Assembly: GCA_032358165.1 (NCBI GenBank)
Contig: JAALGY010000021.1
Location: forward strand, 372,001-436,000
DNA: 64,000 nucleotides
Source: Diplosphaera chodatii
Taxonomy: Eukaryota > Chlorophyta > Trebouxiophyceae > Prasiolales > Stichococcaceae
Direction of reading: 5' to 3'
This document shows positions 34,310 through 45,294 of the stretch, in pieces. The position numbers and the translations under genes were made by a program. The notes beneath the pieces are model-generated. The model saw only the letters and a program-made list of their open reading frames with translations. It was not told where the DNA came from and searched no databases. Numbering within the stretch: position 1 is the first letter of the stretch; every line of letters begins with the position of its first letter.

Positions 34310-35945
34310 ATGGGCGACTATCATACCACATACCAGGAGAAACAGGGCACAACTACCGAGTGGGATGACATTCAGGTTCGAAAGTTGCAGTGATTTGTTT
34401 TCATGATGCCAGCTCATTGCGAACGTTTGCACAAGGCGGCATGCATGCACACGCATGCATGCATGATTGTGACAAGCTTGCTGGCTAAGTGGTCCTCGCA
34501 CCTTGCAGATCAAGCTCGGCAATAAGGCACCAGCAGAGAAGCCTAAGGCGGCGGCACCATGGGTGGGCAGGGCAGACGGTGCGGCAGCAGCAGAGCGAGA
34601 CACGGCCTGGCTGGAGGACCGCACAGCAGACGATCTGGAGCAGCTTGCAGAGGAGTTCGACGATGATCGGGGACTGGAGGCTTTCAGGTGAGCTGCTTGC
34701 CAGCACGCTGTCGCGTTGCTGCCTGATTGGCAGCCTATAAGCCTTGCTGTCTGGTTGGGCCACAGCGCATTGTGACCCAGGTGCCTACGGCACATGGAAG
34801 TCGTGTGCATTTCAGGCAGAAGCGCATGGCCGAGCTGAAAGCGGCCAAGCAGCAGCAGCGCTTTGGCAGCGTGCGTGACATTGGCCGTGCTGATTTCGTG
34901 CGGGAGGTCACCAACGCGGGGCCAGACGTCCATGTCGTGGTCCACCTGCACAAGGACGGGTGAGCCACTAGAGAGGAGCGCCATGCACACGTTATTGGGC
35001 GCTGCACGGCAGGGTGCATGCACAGTGCTTCTGGAATATAATCACAGCCAGGCAAGCAGACCGTGAGAGATGATGTGCTGCCTGTTACTGCCAAATGCGG
35101 GTGGTCATTCCTGTCACAATGCCCAGTGCAGCATTGAACAGTCTCATCTTCCGAGTGTCCAATAAACACTGACATCGCTTCGGTGTGCGACACTGCTTCG
35201 GTGTGTGACACTGCTTCGGTGTGTGGTGCCTGCAGGCTGGAGCTGTGCCAGGTGCTCGGCATGGCATTGGATACGCTGGCAGAGCGCTTCCCAGGCACCA
35301 AGTTCCTGCGCATCGTGTCCACCGACTGCATCCCAGGGTACCAATCAGTGCTACGTCGTAGTCGCAATCAAAGTAGTCGGACTGCCAAGGGTGCTGTCCT
35401 GTAGTGTCTGCAGCACTACAATTTGACATGTAAATTTGGTCCTGGGGTCCGCAAATCCAGGCTCTGCTGCGCAGGTACCCAGACGCCAACCTGCCGACGG
35501 TGCTGTTGTACCACAACACCAAGTGCCTGCAGACACTCGTGGGCCTGATGCCTTTCGGCGGCCGCAGCCTCACGCCAGAGCGTGAGCAGATGTCCTGTCA
35601 TTTAATTCAAGGGATGTTCAAGCAGGCTGCCACTGCTTGCCCGCCAAACTGCACCCTACTTTTGACAGGCTCATGGCTGTCTGCAGAGGTGGCATTCACA
35701 TTCAACCGGCATGGGCCCTTCTGCAAAGCCCCCGGCGAGGAGCAGAAAGAAGTCGCTGAACAAGACATCAAGGTGATCCCCGATTGCTGCAACGGAGCAT
35801 CACTCTGCTAGTGACGCTCCTGCCCACAGAGTGTATGTAGAGAGCAACGAGTCTGCTCTCTGTGTCTGGGTTGCAGGCTCTGATACAGCGGCTGGCTGAG
35901 GCCAAGGCAGCAGAGCTCGAGGCTGCAGCAGGCACAGCTGGTTGA
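34310..35945 (+). CDS. PDCL3: Phosducin-like protein, PDCL3/PLP2 type
   Basis: Thioredoxin-fold co-chaperone of the CCT chaperonin (PhLP2/PDCL3 class) acting in actin, tubulin or G-protein folding. Seven exons (34310..34375, 34509..34687, 34816..34959, 35236..35337, 35475..35581, 35687..35772, 35877..35945) give 250 aa. It starts MGDYHTTYQEKQGTTTEWDD (the family begins with a short acidic TEW motif), then DDLEQLAEEFDDDRGLEAFR and QKRMAELKAAKQQQRFGSV. The thioredoxin-like domain follows (DFVREVTNAGPDVHVVVHLH, LAERFPGTKFLRIVSTDCIP, YPDANLPTVLLYHN, LMPFGGRSLTPE). The C-terminus is Ala/Glu-rich. It converges with OST1. Confidence 0.92.
35182..35228. repeat. Short tandem repeat in a PDCL3 intron
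   Basis: About two and a half copies of an 18-nt unit (gcttcggtgtgtgacact type) lie within intron 3, immediately before the acceptor of exon 4. Confidence 0.8.
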
Positions 35946-36160
35946 ATTTGGGGTGCAGGCGGTAGCGTGGTTATTGCTGGGTCTGGCAACCTATAGTTTA
36001 CTATCTGTCCTCAGTCTGCTTGGTTTAGCGTTGTATGCTCTGAGACGGGAGCAGTGTCAAGCCAATCTCACGCAAGCAGCGACCAACTGCCACAGTCAAG
36101 TGCTCGACGGTTGGGTTGCTGCGTGGTGGGTCGCTAAGATTCGGTCCATCCGCCTACATG

Positions 36161-39100
36161 TCATGAGATGGTTGCCGCCAGAGCCTCAGCGGCAGTAGCA
36201 ACATCCCTGCGCGAACTGATCACATCGCGCTGCTCCCCCTCCAGCTTCGGGTCCTGCTGCACAGCAGTGAATTTTATTGTACGATTTCACACTTGAAGGT
36301 GATTACAGGAATGCAGACTGTCGACTCTGTCAACCCACGAATGACGTTGCGAAAGCGCTGACCGTGGGAGGCGCGTTGGATCTGACCATCTCCAACCGCG
36401 TCGCAAAGATCCTGTTGGACGCTGCCGCTGCCAGCGCGTCCTTTTCAATCAACGCTTTCAACTGCGTTGCCTTGCCAGGCCCAGCAAGCACTTCCAGCTT
36501 CCGGTGGGCATCCCGCAGCTGCAAGCGGAACAAGTGTGTCAGTGAAGCACCAAAGCAACTCCCATCGGACTCAACAATAGCTTTACCAGAAGCGAACAGA
36601 TACATTTCCGAGCCACACGAGAATGGTGCGCAGCATCACTAGCTGATGACCAAGTGTTGAAGCCGAATTGCATGCACCTGGCTGGTGGTCACCAGCAGGG
36701 CTAGATGCCAACCAGGCCCCGACAGCATGCACATCTTGTTACAGCAACCGCCCGAGCACACCTTCTCGCTGGTGCTGGCCAGCACGGCGTCCGTGTGCTT
36801 CTTCGAGGCCAGCACGTCCTCGGGCGCCACCCCCGACCGCGCGAACACCGTCTCCATGCTGGCCAGTGCCCGGCTGCGCTCTGGGCATCAGAATGGACGG
36901 AACCTCTCAGGCCCAGGGCAGCTGGTTTGCACCTCCATGCAGACATCACACAGCAGCACCCTGCTTGTCTATGTGTGCTGGCCGACGACGCGGGAGGGTC
37001 ACAGACACGCGGGCCCGACACCAGGCTGACCTGCGAAGAGTGCCGCCGCACGGCTGGCCACTGCGCCTGCCTGGCCCCGGCCCCGCGCCCCCTCTGCCGA
37101 CCCCTTGTGCACCTGGGCAACAATGCAGAGCCACCGCGTCTCAATTACCTTCAGCATCCGCCACATGTCAAGCCAGCGCAGCACTGGTACCACCACAGGC
37201 GGCTGCGGACACATCTGCACGGGTGGCAGCATGCAGTTGTGCCTGGCCTGCTCACCAGGCTGAAGTCGGCGTTGCCGAACAGCACCAGCGCCGCGAGCAC
37301 GGCGGCGAGGGAGGCGCCCCACAGCGCCGGCTCCCGCGCCCAGGCCAGCGGCCGCAGCCGGTAGCGCACCGCGAACGGCTGCGCGAGGGCGTCGATCACG
37401 TTGGTCGCGCGCAGCACCACCACCGTGCGCCCCTGCTTGTTCAGGTATGTGTACCTGCAGTGGCACAGCCACACACAGAAGTCAGGACATGCGCAGCTTG
37501 TGTGCTGCCACCTGCCTGCTGCAGCTTGCCCCCAGCATGAGAAGGACCCCCATGGTGTCAAATGGAGGCCCTGTCCCCTGACCCTACTAAGTTAAACGTG
37601 CGCGTTGACTTTGACGGCTAGGTTGTGCATTCCGGCATGATCCCGAGGCCATCAAGGCTGCGGCTGGCCACACGAGGGCGCCGCGGCCGGCAACGGGTCC
37701 AAAGGCGGCGGCCCCGCGGCACCCGCAGGGCGCCGCAGGTCGATGTGTGTGGCGTCTGACATCATGCAGACTCAAGCGCCAGCGCCAGTGTTGTGGCGGC
37801 GCGCTTGCGCAACCCACACCATACTGTAGCAAGACTACACGAGATGGATGTAAGTCCCGACTGTCTTCGCACTGCTTCCAACCGTACGGGTGGCAAACTG
37901 CAGGCTGCATCTACCTCGCATCCACCATTTATCCACTTGCAAGTCTTTGGTCTTGTTTATTGCAAGGCAAAGGGCAACCACTGTGTTAAGTAACGCTCAC
38001 TTGGGCTCGTAGGACAGCTCCGCCTCGAATGGCACCTCCACACTGAGGTCATGTGCTCCCTCCGGCAGCACTACCTGCAGATGTTGCAGCAGCGCATGAG
38101 TGCAAGTCATGTCATATGACACGACAATCCAACAGACGCGAGGTGAGCTGCTACACAGCAGCACACCCGGATGGTTTGCTCATCGGTGACCAGCCCCTTC
38201 ACATGCGGGGCAAAGGCGTAGACAAGCTCCTTGCGGCCGTCGGGAGCGCGCCCTGAAAAGCTGCGCAGCGGTACCTCGAACCCATACACGAAGTCGGTGG
38301 ACCATCCGCCGTACAGCGGGATGCGTGGCAGCAGCGCCACCGTGATCTGCACGTTGACGGTGAGCAGATGTGCGGCCATCCGACAGTTGCGAGGGACCCG
38401 CCCATAGGCTGCTATGTAGTCCACACTCGAGCCCGGTGAGCACACACAGGCAGTGCCCAGATGCATACATGAGACACTCAAGTGCTCAAGGCATGTGGGG
38501 ATGCTCCGCAGTGCGCACCGATTGGAGGGACTTCCGCACAGCAGATGTCGAGACGTTGCCAATGGCGTCCCGGAAGTACAGGTGCTTGGCATTGACTGGC
38601 GCATCAGCAGGGAGCTCCTGTGCATGTTGGGGGCAGGTGCATCAGTGCCTCTGGGAAGTGCAGCGCAGGGCAGGACTACACATGCAGTGCAGGCTTCAGG
38701 TGCGTACCCGGAAGGCAGACTGGGCAAACTTGCCGGGGTCCACCGTCTGGTCATGCCTGGACCAGTCGCCCACATGCTTTGCGCCGCCATGTGTCTGCAA
38801 GGAGAGAACAACGGCCATCCGTATCACCCCCTGATGGTTGTTAGAGTCACCTGCTGCGGTTCCGCATCTATTTCTGGGTCGGTAGGATGTCAATGCAGAC
38901 TCACCACAACGTAACGCTCCTCCACATAGATTGTGTTCCACACGATGTTCAGGGTGCGCTCCAGGGTTCTGGCTTCTGCAAAGGGTGCGTTGTTGACGTA
39001 GTGAAACTCCACTGGCGCCAACGTCAGCGGCGCCACATCCGTGAAGGGGCCATAGCGAACGCTGCGTGCCTTCTTCTCCCCCTTGGTCGGCTTCGTGTGA

Positions 39101-40290
39101 CTGAGGACCTCTGCCGAGAACTCGTACTGCAGCACGGACAGCGAACACTGTGCCTGTGCTGACATGCTTGCAAGACCCGCTCAGATCACACGCATGTAGG
39201 ACATACGTTCACAGCATGGCAGAAGGGTGCAGCGGTGTACAAACATACCTTGCTGGTCTGTGTGGCAATGGGGTGCGGTGACAGCGCATACAGGTTGCCC
39301 CTGTACTTCACCCGCTGCGGGTCCTTCTGTGTGACCGACTTTGGGAATGGCTCCTGTCACACACGGGTTCACAGCAGGTGAGCGACATCAGATGTGGGTG
39401 GTTCCTGATGCTGACTGGCAGTTGCTGCACGGGTTGCTGCATCATCAAGGTGATTGCTGGTTGCCGCAGAAGGGCACCAGATGCAGCCACTGCTATTGCA
39501 GTTGCAGGGCATTGACAACAGCGAGCAGCGCGCCTGCAGTTTCGTATACACAGCAGACACCGTCAGTGTGTTCCGCTTGCCAGCTCCGAGTGTCTCGCCC
39601 TCGCCCTGTGCGGCTGGCAGCTCAACGCATACAATACCTGCTGGCGTGCCAGACACTGCCTTGGGCAGCCTCTGCAGGGGAAGTCAGTCCACAGTAAATC
39701 AGCAGCAGAGGGTTCTGTTATGTACCATGCATACGAAGGGGGATTAGAGCGTGCATACGAAGGGGATTAGAGCGTGCAAGACATGGAGAGCACCCTCACC
39801 GTTTGCCAGTCTGGCACTGCTGATTGGTCCTCAAACGACACCTGCACATCTTTGGGAAAACCGTCTTGTGCATTGTCCTCATGTGTCACGTTCTGCCTGC
39901 TAGCAGCAGCAAGCACCCCACTGTCGCACCTCAAGCTACGCAAACTCACCGACAGGTACGCCAGCCGGGGCATGTGCTGCTCCAGCATGCACCACTGGAA
40001 GCTGGAAACAGGCGCCTTGCCATTGTTCGACAGCGTCATGGAATCAAGGGTAACCACAAACTGGTTCTTCAGGTTAACCTGCAAGCACGATGGTCGGGTC
40101 AGCGAGCAGTCAGACGAGGTGGGCCTTGCGATATCTGGATTGCCGATTAAACGTGCTGCAGCTGAGCCCGCAGTGCGTGCCAATGCACCTGCCGATCATA
40201 GCGCTCAATGTTGAGCTTTGCATTGGCCGCGGCAGCGCAGGCAAGAAGGAACACAGCTGCAAGTGCACAAGCTGGCCGCTGCTGCCACAT
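36161..40290 (-). CDS. OST1: Ribophorin I / OST1, oligosaccharyltransferase subunit
   Basis: ER membrane subunit of the oligosaccharyltransferase complex for N-glycosylation. Fifteen exons in transcript order (40189..40290, 39950..40078, 39800..39841, 39534..39671, 39249..39353, 38905..39147, 38708..38794, 38519..38617, 38167..38346, 38001..38074, 37256..37454, 37031..37112, 36762..36880, 36387..36518, 36161..36256) give 608 aa; human ribophorin I is 607. It has a signal peptide (CALAAVFLLACAAAANA), EPFPKSVTQKDPQRVKYRG, RYGPFTDVAPLTLAPVEFHY, ALLPRIPLYGGWSTDFVYGF, LPEGAHDLSVEVPFEAELSY and YTYLNKQGRTVVVL. The TM helix is LWGASLAAVLAALVLFGNAD, followed by a helical cytosolic tail. The intron after 39534 has a GC donor (CAG|GCGCGC). 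Confidence 0.95.
39728..39776. repeat. Two-copy tandem repeat in an OST1 intron
   Basis: A unit of about 24 nt (catacgaagggg followed by gattagagcgtg) occurs twice in direct tandem with a one-base length difference, inside intron 3 of OST1. Confidence 0.75.
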
Positions 40291-41240
40291 GATGGCCTGC
40301 CTGGAGGTGCACTTGGCTTCAGATCAAGACCTTCTGTACATTCCCACCGAACCACATCAGTTAGACGCCAACGCCGTACGCAGACAAGCCGCACGGCCCA
40401 CCGATCTGCGATCTGCAGGTGCTGCAATCGTGAGTAGACATTCTGGCACCATCTAAGCTGGCTACGCACATGTGCCAATAGCAGGTCAGCACCGGCAGAC
40501 CTATTATGGTTAGCGTTGTGTAGGGTCTTGTGACCATTGTTCACGTCAGAGGGCCAGCGAGGACACGACTGTTTGCTGGGCAAGCGGCATAGTGTGCCTA
40601 CAGCGCTCAACAATCTACTGCATCACTTGCCGGCATTGTATTCCAGGCTGCAGCCGGTCCTGTTGTTGAGTTGCTCGCAGCCCTCCGAGCTGTGTCGAAG
40701 AGCTGGTCCTACAGCGCTCAGACGCTCTTGGCGCGGAGCGCGACCGTCAGCTCTTGAGGATTTGCATGCCCTAGTAGCACCAGCGGCAACTTCGGCGATC
40801 AGCCTAGGAGTAACTGTCGCGGCGGTCGTCCACCGAGCGCGAAAACATGGGTGCGACCTACCTCCTTGAGGCGTTACGGCCCCCTGACAACGCCCCTTTC
40901 AGCAGCAGGGCATGCGTCCCCACCGCACGTTGTTGCTTGCAAACATGCTGCGCTGCAGAGGGGCAACTTTGCAAAGTCTACTTCTTTAGATCTGGAATGC
41001 TGTCAGCTGGTCGAGGGGTGCAGAGGGTGATACGTTTGCCCAACCTTGCGCCAGTGACCATCGCATGCTGAACCGGTCTGTTGGGTCCAGCTGAGGCGGC
41101 TGTGGCGATGCACATGAGTGTATATCCTCGATTACACATGGCAGTGCGCGGTTGAGTTCCTGGTACTCACGCGCCACCCTGGGATGCACACTGCACCAAC
41201 ATGCAGGATGTGGCCAGTCGGACGGCAAATGCGCAAGCAA
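40291..41240. promoter_or_regulatory. Divergent promoter region between OST1 and the OTU protease gene
   Basis: About 950 bp with no supported coding exon, RNA gene or repeat. It presumably carries both promoters and 5' UTRs. Confidence 0.4.
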
Positions 41241-43060
41241 ATGTCCCTGTTTGGCGAACCAAGCACATCTCCCCGAGGTTGCCGTTCATGCGCTGATGCT
41301 GACTGTGCAGGGGGCGACCTGCAGCCCTTCTTCGCACAGCGGAACATCGACCCGGGCACCACCATGAAGCGGAACGATTTCGTGCGGCCCGCGCCAGACA
41401 CGCGAGCGGACCACGAGCTGGCGATCGCCATCGCCCGCCTGGAGCGCACCGAAGGCGGCCCCATTGCTGAAGCACGCCGATCAGCGGCAGCACTGCAGCC
41501 AGCAGGGCAGGTGGCGCACATGCGGGTGCCCAGCGGCGGGCCGGCGGGCCATGCGCGGGGGCCCAGCAACGGGCAGCCCGGCCATATGCGCGTGCACAGC
41601 AATGGCGGCGCAGTTGATCCGAGTCGCAGGGCTCCGGCGCTCCCGGCCAGCGCTGCCAAGGGTGGCTACAAGTCCCACAGCCACGCAGCGACAGCCCCTC
41701 CCCTTCAGCACGGCTACAGTATGCTGGGTGAGGCACCCGCGCAATATCGCCCTGCTGCAGGCCAAGCCGGGGCGTCTGGCGGACTCACCTCAGTAGAGGA
41801 TGCCATTCAGAACCTGAACCTTGCTAGCGCGGGTACGTCAGGGTTCTCGACTGCCAGTGTCGGTGTCATTTCGGGCGGAGGTGTCAATGAGGCAAAGCGT
41901 TCATATCACATGCAGGTGGCGGCATGCCCGTCTCAGACTTGCCGATGCACGAGCAGCCAGAGCTGTGGCGCACCGGCAGCGGCCAGCAGTACGATGCAGC
42001 TATCACGCGGCAGATGTCTGGGGTGCATGCCGTGCCGCTGACGCCGCGCGTCAACACCACCGAGCCAGCGCTTGAGACGGCAGAGATGGCGCGCAAACGG
42101 TGTGCCTCTGAGACATGCACCCATGGGGTCGACTGACCTCGATGCATTGTCTCACCCATACCACGGCGGTCAAGGTACTGGCCATGCCTGCATCATCGTG
42201 AAGCCGATGGCGTCTGTTGATGTCTGTACATGTCCTATGCAGTCTGGAGATGCGGCTCAGGAAGTACAACTTGTGCGAGCGCAAGATCAAGGGCGATGGC
42301 AACTGCCAGTTCCGCGCGGTAGCGGACCAGCTGTACCGTGACAGCAAGTTCCATCTGGACGTCCGGCGCATTGCTGTGCACCAGCTGCGGTCCAACCCCA
42401 CCACCTACTCCCAGTTCGTCCCCACAGGTGCGCCGCAATTGCTATGAATGAGTCCTTTCAGCCCAGCACCCCGATCAACATCGCACGTGACCCTGAAACC
42501 CAGGTTTCCTCTGCTGACTGCTCACTCGATGGAGTGCAGACTACTGGAAGTACTGCTGGGAGATGGAGCAGCCAGGCACCTGGGGCGACCATGTCACCCT
42601 GCAGGTGCGCCTGGTGCTGCCGCTACTGGCCTTGTTCAGCGGAGCACATGCCCAAGCTATAGGACCACCACTGTCAGATGGTTGCGCATCTGGCCATGGG
42701 CGTGGCCCTCCTCTGAAGCTGATGGTTTTGTCTATGCTCGCTGCAGGCTATCGCAGATGCTTTCGGCCTGCGCATAAACATTCTGACCTCTTACCCGAAT
42801 TCCCCCTTCATCGCCATCTCACCGTCGACAGAGAAGTCGCATAGATGCCTGTACCTGAGCTTCTGGGCAGAGGTGGGCATGTGCACAGCAGAGTTGCCTG
42901 CATATCATAGTGGGTGAGGCGACCCCGCTTAAACACAAAAGGCTGAACCTGTACATGGTTCCTCCTGCAGATCCACTACCAGTCTCTCTTTCCACGTTCT
43001 GAGCCGCCGCGTCCTGAGAAGTTCTTGGGCAGCAAGACACTGGGCAGGCTGTTCAACTGA
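41241..43060 (+). CDS. OTU-domain cysteine protease (deubiquitinase), plant OTU9-12-like
   Basis: Ovarian-tumour family deubiquitinase. Seven exons (41241..41277, 41311..41832, 41916..42099, 42243..42427, 42540..42604, 42747..42872, 42971..43060) give 402 aa, all phases consistent. The N-terminus (MSLFGEPSTSPR, GGDLQPFFAQRN) is followed by a Gly/His/Ala-rich, probably disordered region of about 150 residues. The OTU domain is C-terminal: LCERKIKGDGNCQFRAVADQ carries the catalytic Asp-Gly-Asn-Cys box, then DYWKYCWEMEQPGTWGDHVT and AFGLRINILTSYPN, and the catalytic His lies in IHYQSLFP. The first intron (41278-41310) is only 33 nt, which is abnormally short, so the true first exon may lie elsewhere. 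The rest is firm. It converges with the GNAT gene. Confidence 0.86.
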
Positions 43061-43476
43061 CGACCAGCGCCTGGCCCCCCGGAAGAAGGCTGCTTAACAT
43101 CCCTGAAGTCAGCAGATAGTTAGATTGACTTGAATAAGCTGCAGATGACATATTGGTCAGAAACTGCTGCTCTGCCCGGTGCTGCCAGCTGTGTGCATCA
43201 ATCTTGGAAATGGAAGTTGCTGTGCACTGGTGGTGGCGTCGCGTTCGGTGGTGGGAAGTTGATCTAGTTCGTTGTGACATTTGGAACATTCGCCACCGGT
43301 TGCTGGTTTTGGTTCAGGCTTCGTGCAGTTCGGTTGGTGCTCTGCCTCGAATTTTAGGCGGACAGGTCCTTTCAATTTTCCTGTATGCGATGTTGCACGA
43401 GACGTAAATTTGCAGCGACCTTATGGTCCTCTGACAATTGTCATCTCTTACAGATGTCTTGTACGGCACATGTCGC
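43061..43476. other. Intergenic between convergent OTU and GNAT genes
   Basis: 3' flanks. On the minus strand a TGTAA, the usual green-algal polyadenylation signal, lies at about 43450, some 25 nt past the GNAT stop. Confidence 0.5.
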
Positions 43477-44930
43477 TCATGCTCTGCGAGCTCTGATCGA
43501 CTTGCTCCATCGCCTTAGAAAGGACGTCGTGTCTGCATCCATTCGTGTGCCAACGCCTCCCCATACCAGTTGGTGAGGGAGGTCACTAAGACCGTTGGCT
43601 CCAACCTCGCGCACGACTGTGAAGCCCATCCAGCGATAGTACTTGCAGAGTCGCGCATGCGTGAAATCTGCAACGCAGCGACGAAGGAATAACCGCATGC
43701 ATCAGGCTTTCATGATTGGAAACGGCAGAGTACATAAGAGAATCTTGGTTCACATGACATCCATTCGAGCGTCACCATCATCGTTGATGGCCAAAATTTC
43801 TGCCTTCCTGCAGCCCTGTTCGAGGCAGTAGGCAATCACTGCGCCACACATGAGCAGACCAAACCCTGCATGTAGACTGCCTACTCTCAAATAGGGGACT
43901 GCCACACGGTTGCAACAGTGTCATCAGACTTTGGGGACAGAGTAATGGTATGAATGAACTAGCAGAAATGTATCTCCTGTGGCATACCTGCACTGCGATC
44001 CTTTGCAGAACGTCCATCTCTTCCCGCCAGCCTGCATGTGTCGTAGACTCAGCACGTCAGCAATGGGACCATTTCCACCTGGCGACAGAGCACATTATTC
44101 CTCATCAAAGTATCACACCTATCAGCGAAGACCTGTAGGCTGTCACAGTGTGCAAGCCCCAAGGGCCCCGCTGTAAACCCTGAGGACACCCCCACGATGG
44201 GGCCTGCATTGTCGCCTGCACACGCGGACGACATCAAAATGTTGGGCGTGCCGAACCTACCCCAAGAGTGCTTGCACTCTACATGCTTATGTTGGCACTT
44301 GCGCACACCGTCTCGGCATGTAATGCGGTAGAATGGCCCCAATCCCCGCACTGATAAAGCTAGGCCCCTGCACTTACAAGGGGTACACTGACGGTCACAT
44401 ATGTCACAGGCAGTCACATGCCCCGACAAGCGCTAGGCAGGCTGGCCACCACCCACCTTGCTGCAGCAATGTCCTGTGCCTCACTGAAGGCTAGCAGCGG
44501 CGCTGTTGCAGCTGAGTGACGCTGCAGTGCTGACTCCTGTGGCAGCAAACACGATGCTTTAAAGGCATGTGACATCAGCATCTCCAACATACCTTGTCAC
44601 CTCAGCTGTCTGCTACAGCACCTGCTCTGCCGGCGATGCTGTTGCATACACCGCATGCCTGCTCGCATCGCAGGGTGACGGCAATAAGGGTGCGAAACGG
44701 CCTGCAATGTTCAGCATCAGCATCATATCAGCATGCTATGCACGCGTGCTTCGCAGTCAAAAGTTTGCACGATCATGTTGCCACTGATCGTGGCGGATGG
44801 CGGCACCTACGCCACGCTGCGCAGGGTGCCGGGAGAAGTCCGGTACCAAGCCTACGCCTGTCGCTGTCCCGGATCGTAAAGCACGTCCGCAGGGTTTGTC
44901 GCCACCGAAAGCCCTCAGATGTGCTCGCAT
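43477..44930 (-). CDS. GNAT-family N-acetyltransferase-like protein, possibly plastid-targeted
   Basis: Six exons in transcript order (44811..44930, 44457..44536, 44119..44256, 43988..44031, 43776..43865, 43477..43667) give 220 aa with consistent phases. The first 40 residues (MRAHLRAFGGDKPCGRALRS) are basic and Ser/Ala-rich, like a transit peptide. The GNAT character rests on RSAGFGLLMCGAVIAYCLEQ (the acetyl-CoA binding loop and helix), then GCRKAEILAINDD, and RLCKYYRWMGFTVVREVG, the typical GNAT strand-helix-strand where a Tyr acts near the CoA. Upstream is FGTPNILMSSACAGDNAGP and GVSSGFTAGPLG. The substrate is unknown. The transit exon and the 14-codon exon are the weakest parts. Confidence 0.6.
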
Positions 44931-45294
44931 GCCAGTTGTTGCAGCTACAGATGCGGCGTATGGGCAGGTTGGTGCACCGGCGTAGATAGGCCGCTGTTCG
45001 CCTTTGCAGATGCAATTGCTTGAAGATGCAATATCGTTGAAGAGGTATGTGCAGCAGGGTAGTCGATGGAACTGTATGAGTAGAGCTGCACCTAAGATCT
45101 TGTTCTGCATGCATGCATGATGTCAGCAAATTTGGATCATCGAGCGTGCTCACATGAACACAACGCCCACACGCAGCAGCTGGAACTAGGCTACTATTGA
45201 ATCTTCTCTGCGCATGCCCGTCGGATGCAGATCTGTGCCGCTTGTGTACCGCACAAACTGTGTGGGCATGCGGTGCATTTGAGCTAGGTGCGGC
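44931..45294. promoter_or_regulatory. Short divergent promoter between GNAT and NUDCD1-like genes
   Basis: A gap of about 365 bp between two divergent start codons must contain both promoters. No named element was identified. Confidence 0.4.

Noticed and set aside
35182..35228. CRISPR-like short repeats
   Set aside because: Units are directly adjacent with no spacers, within an intron of a eukaryotic gene. This is a simple tandem repeat.
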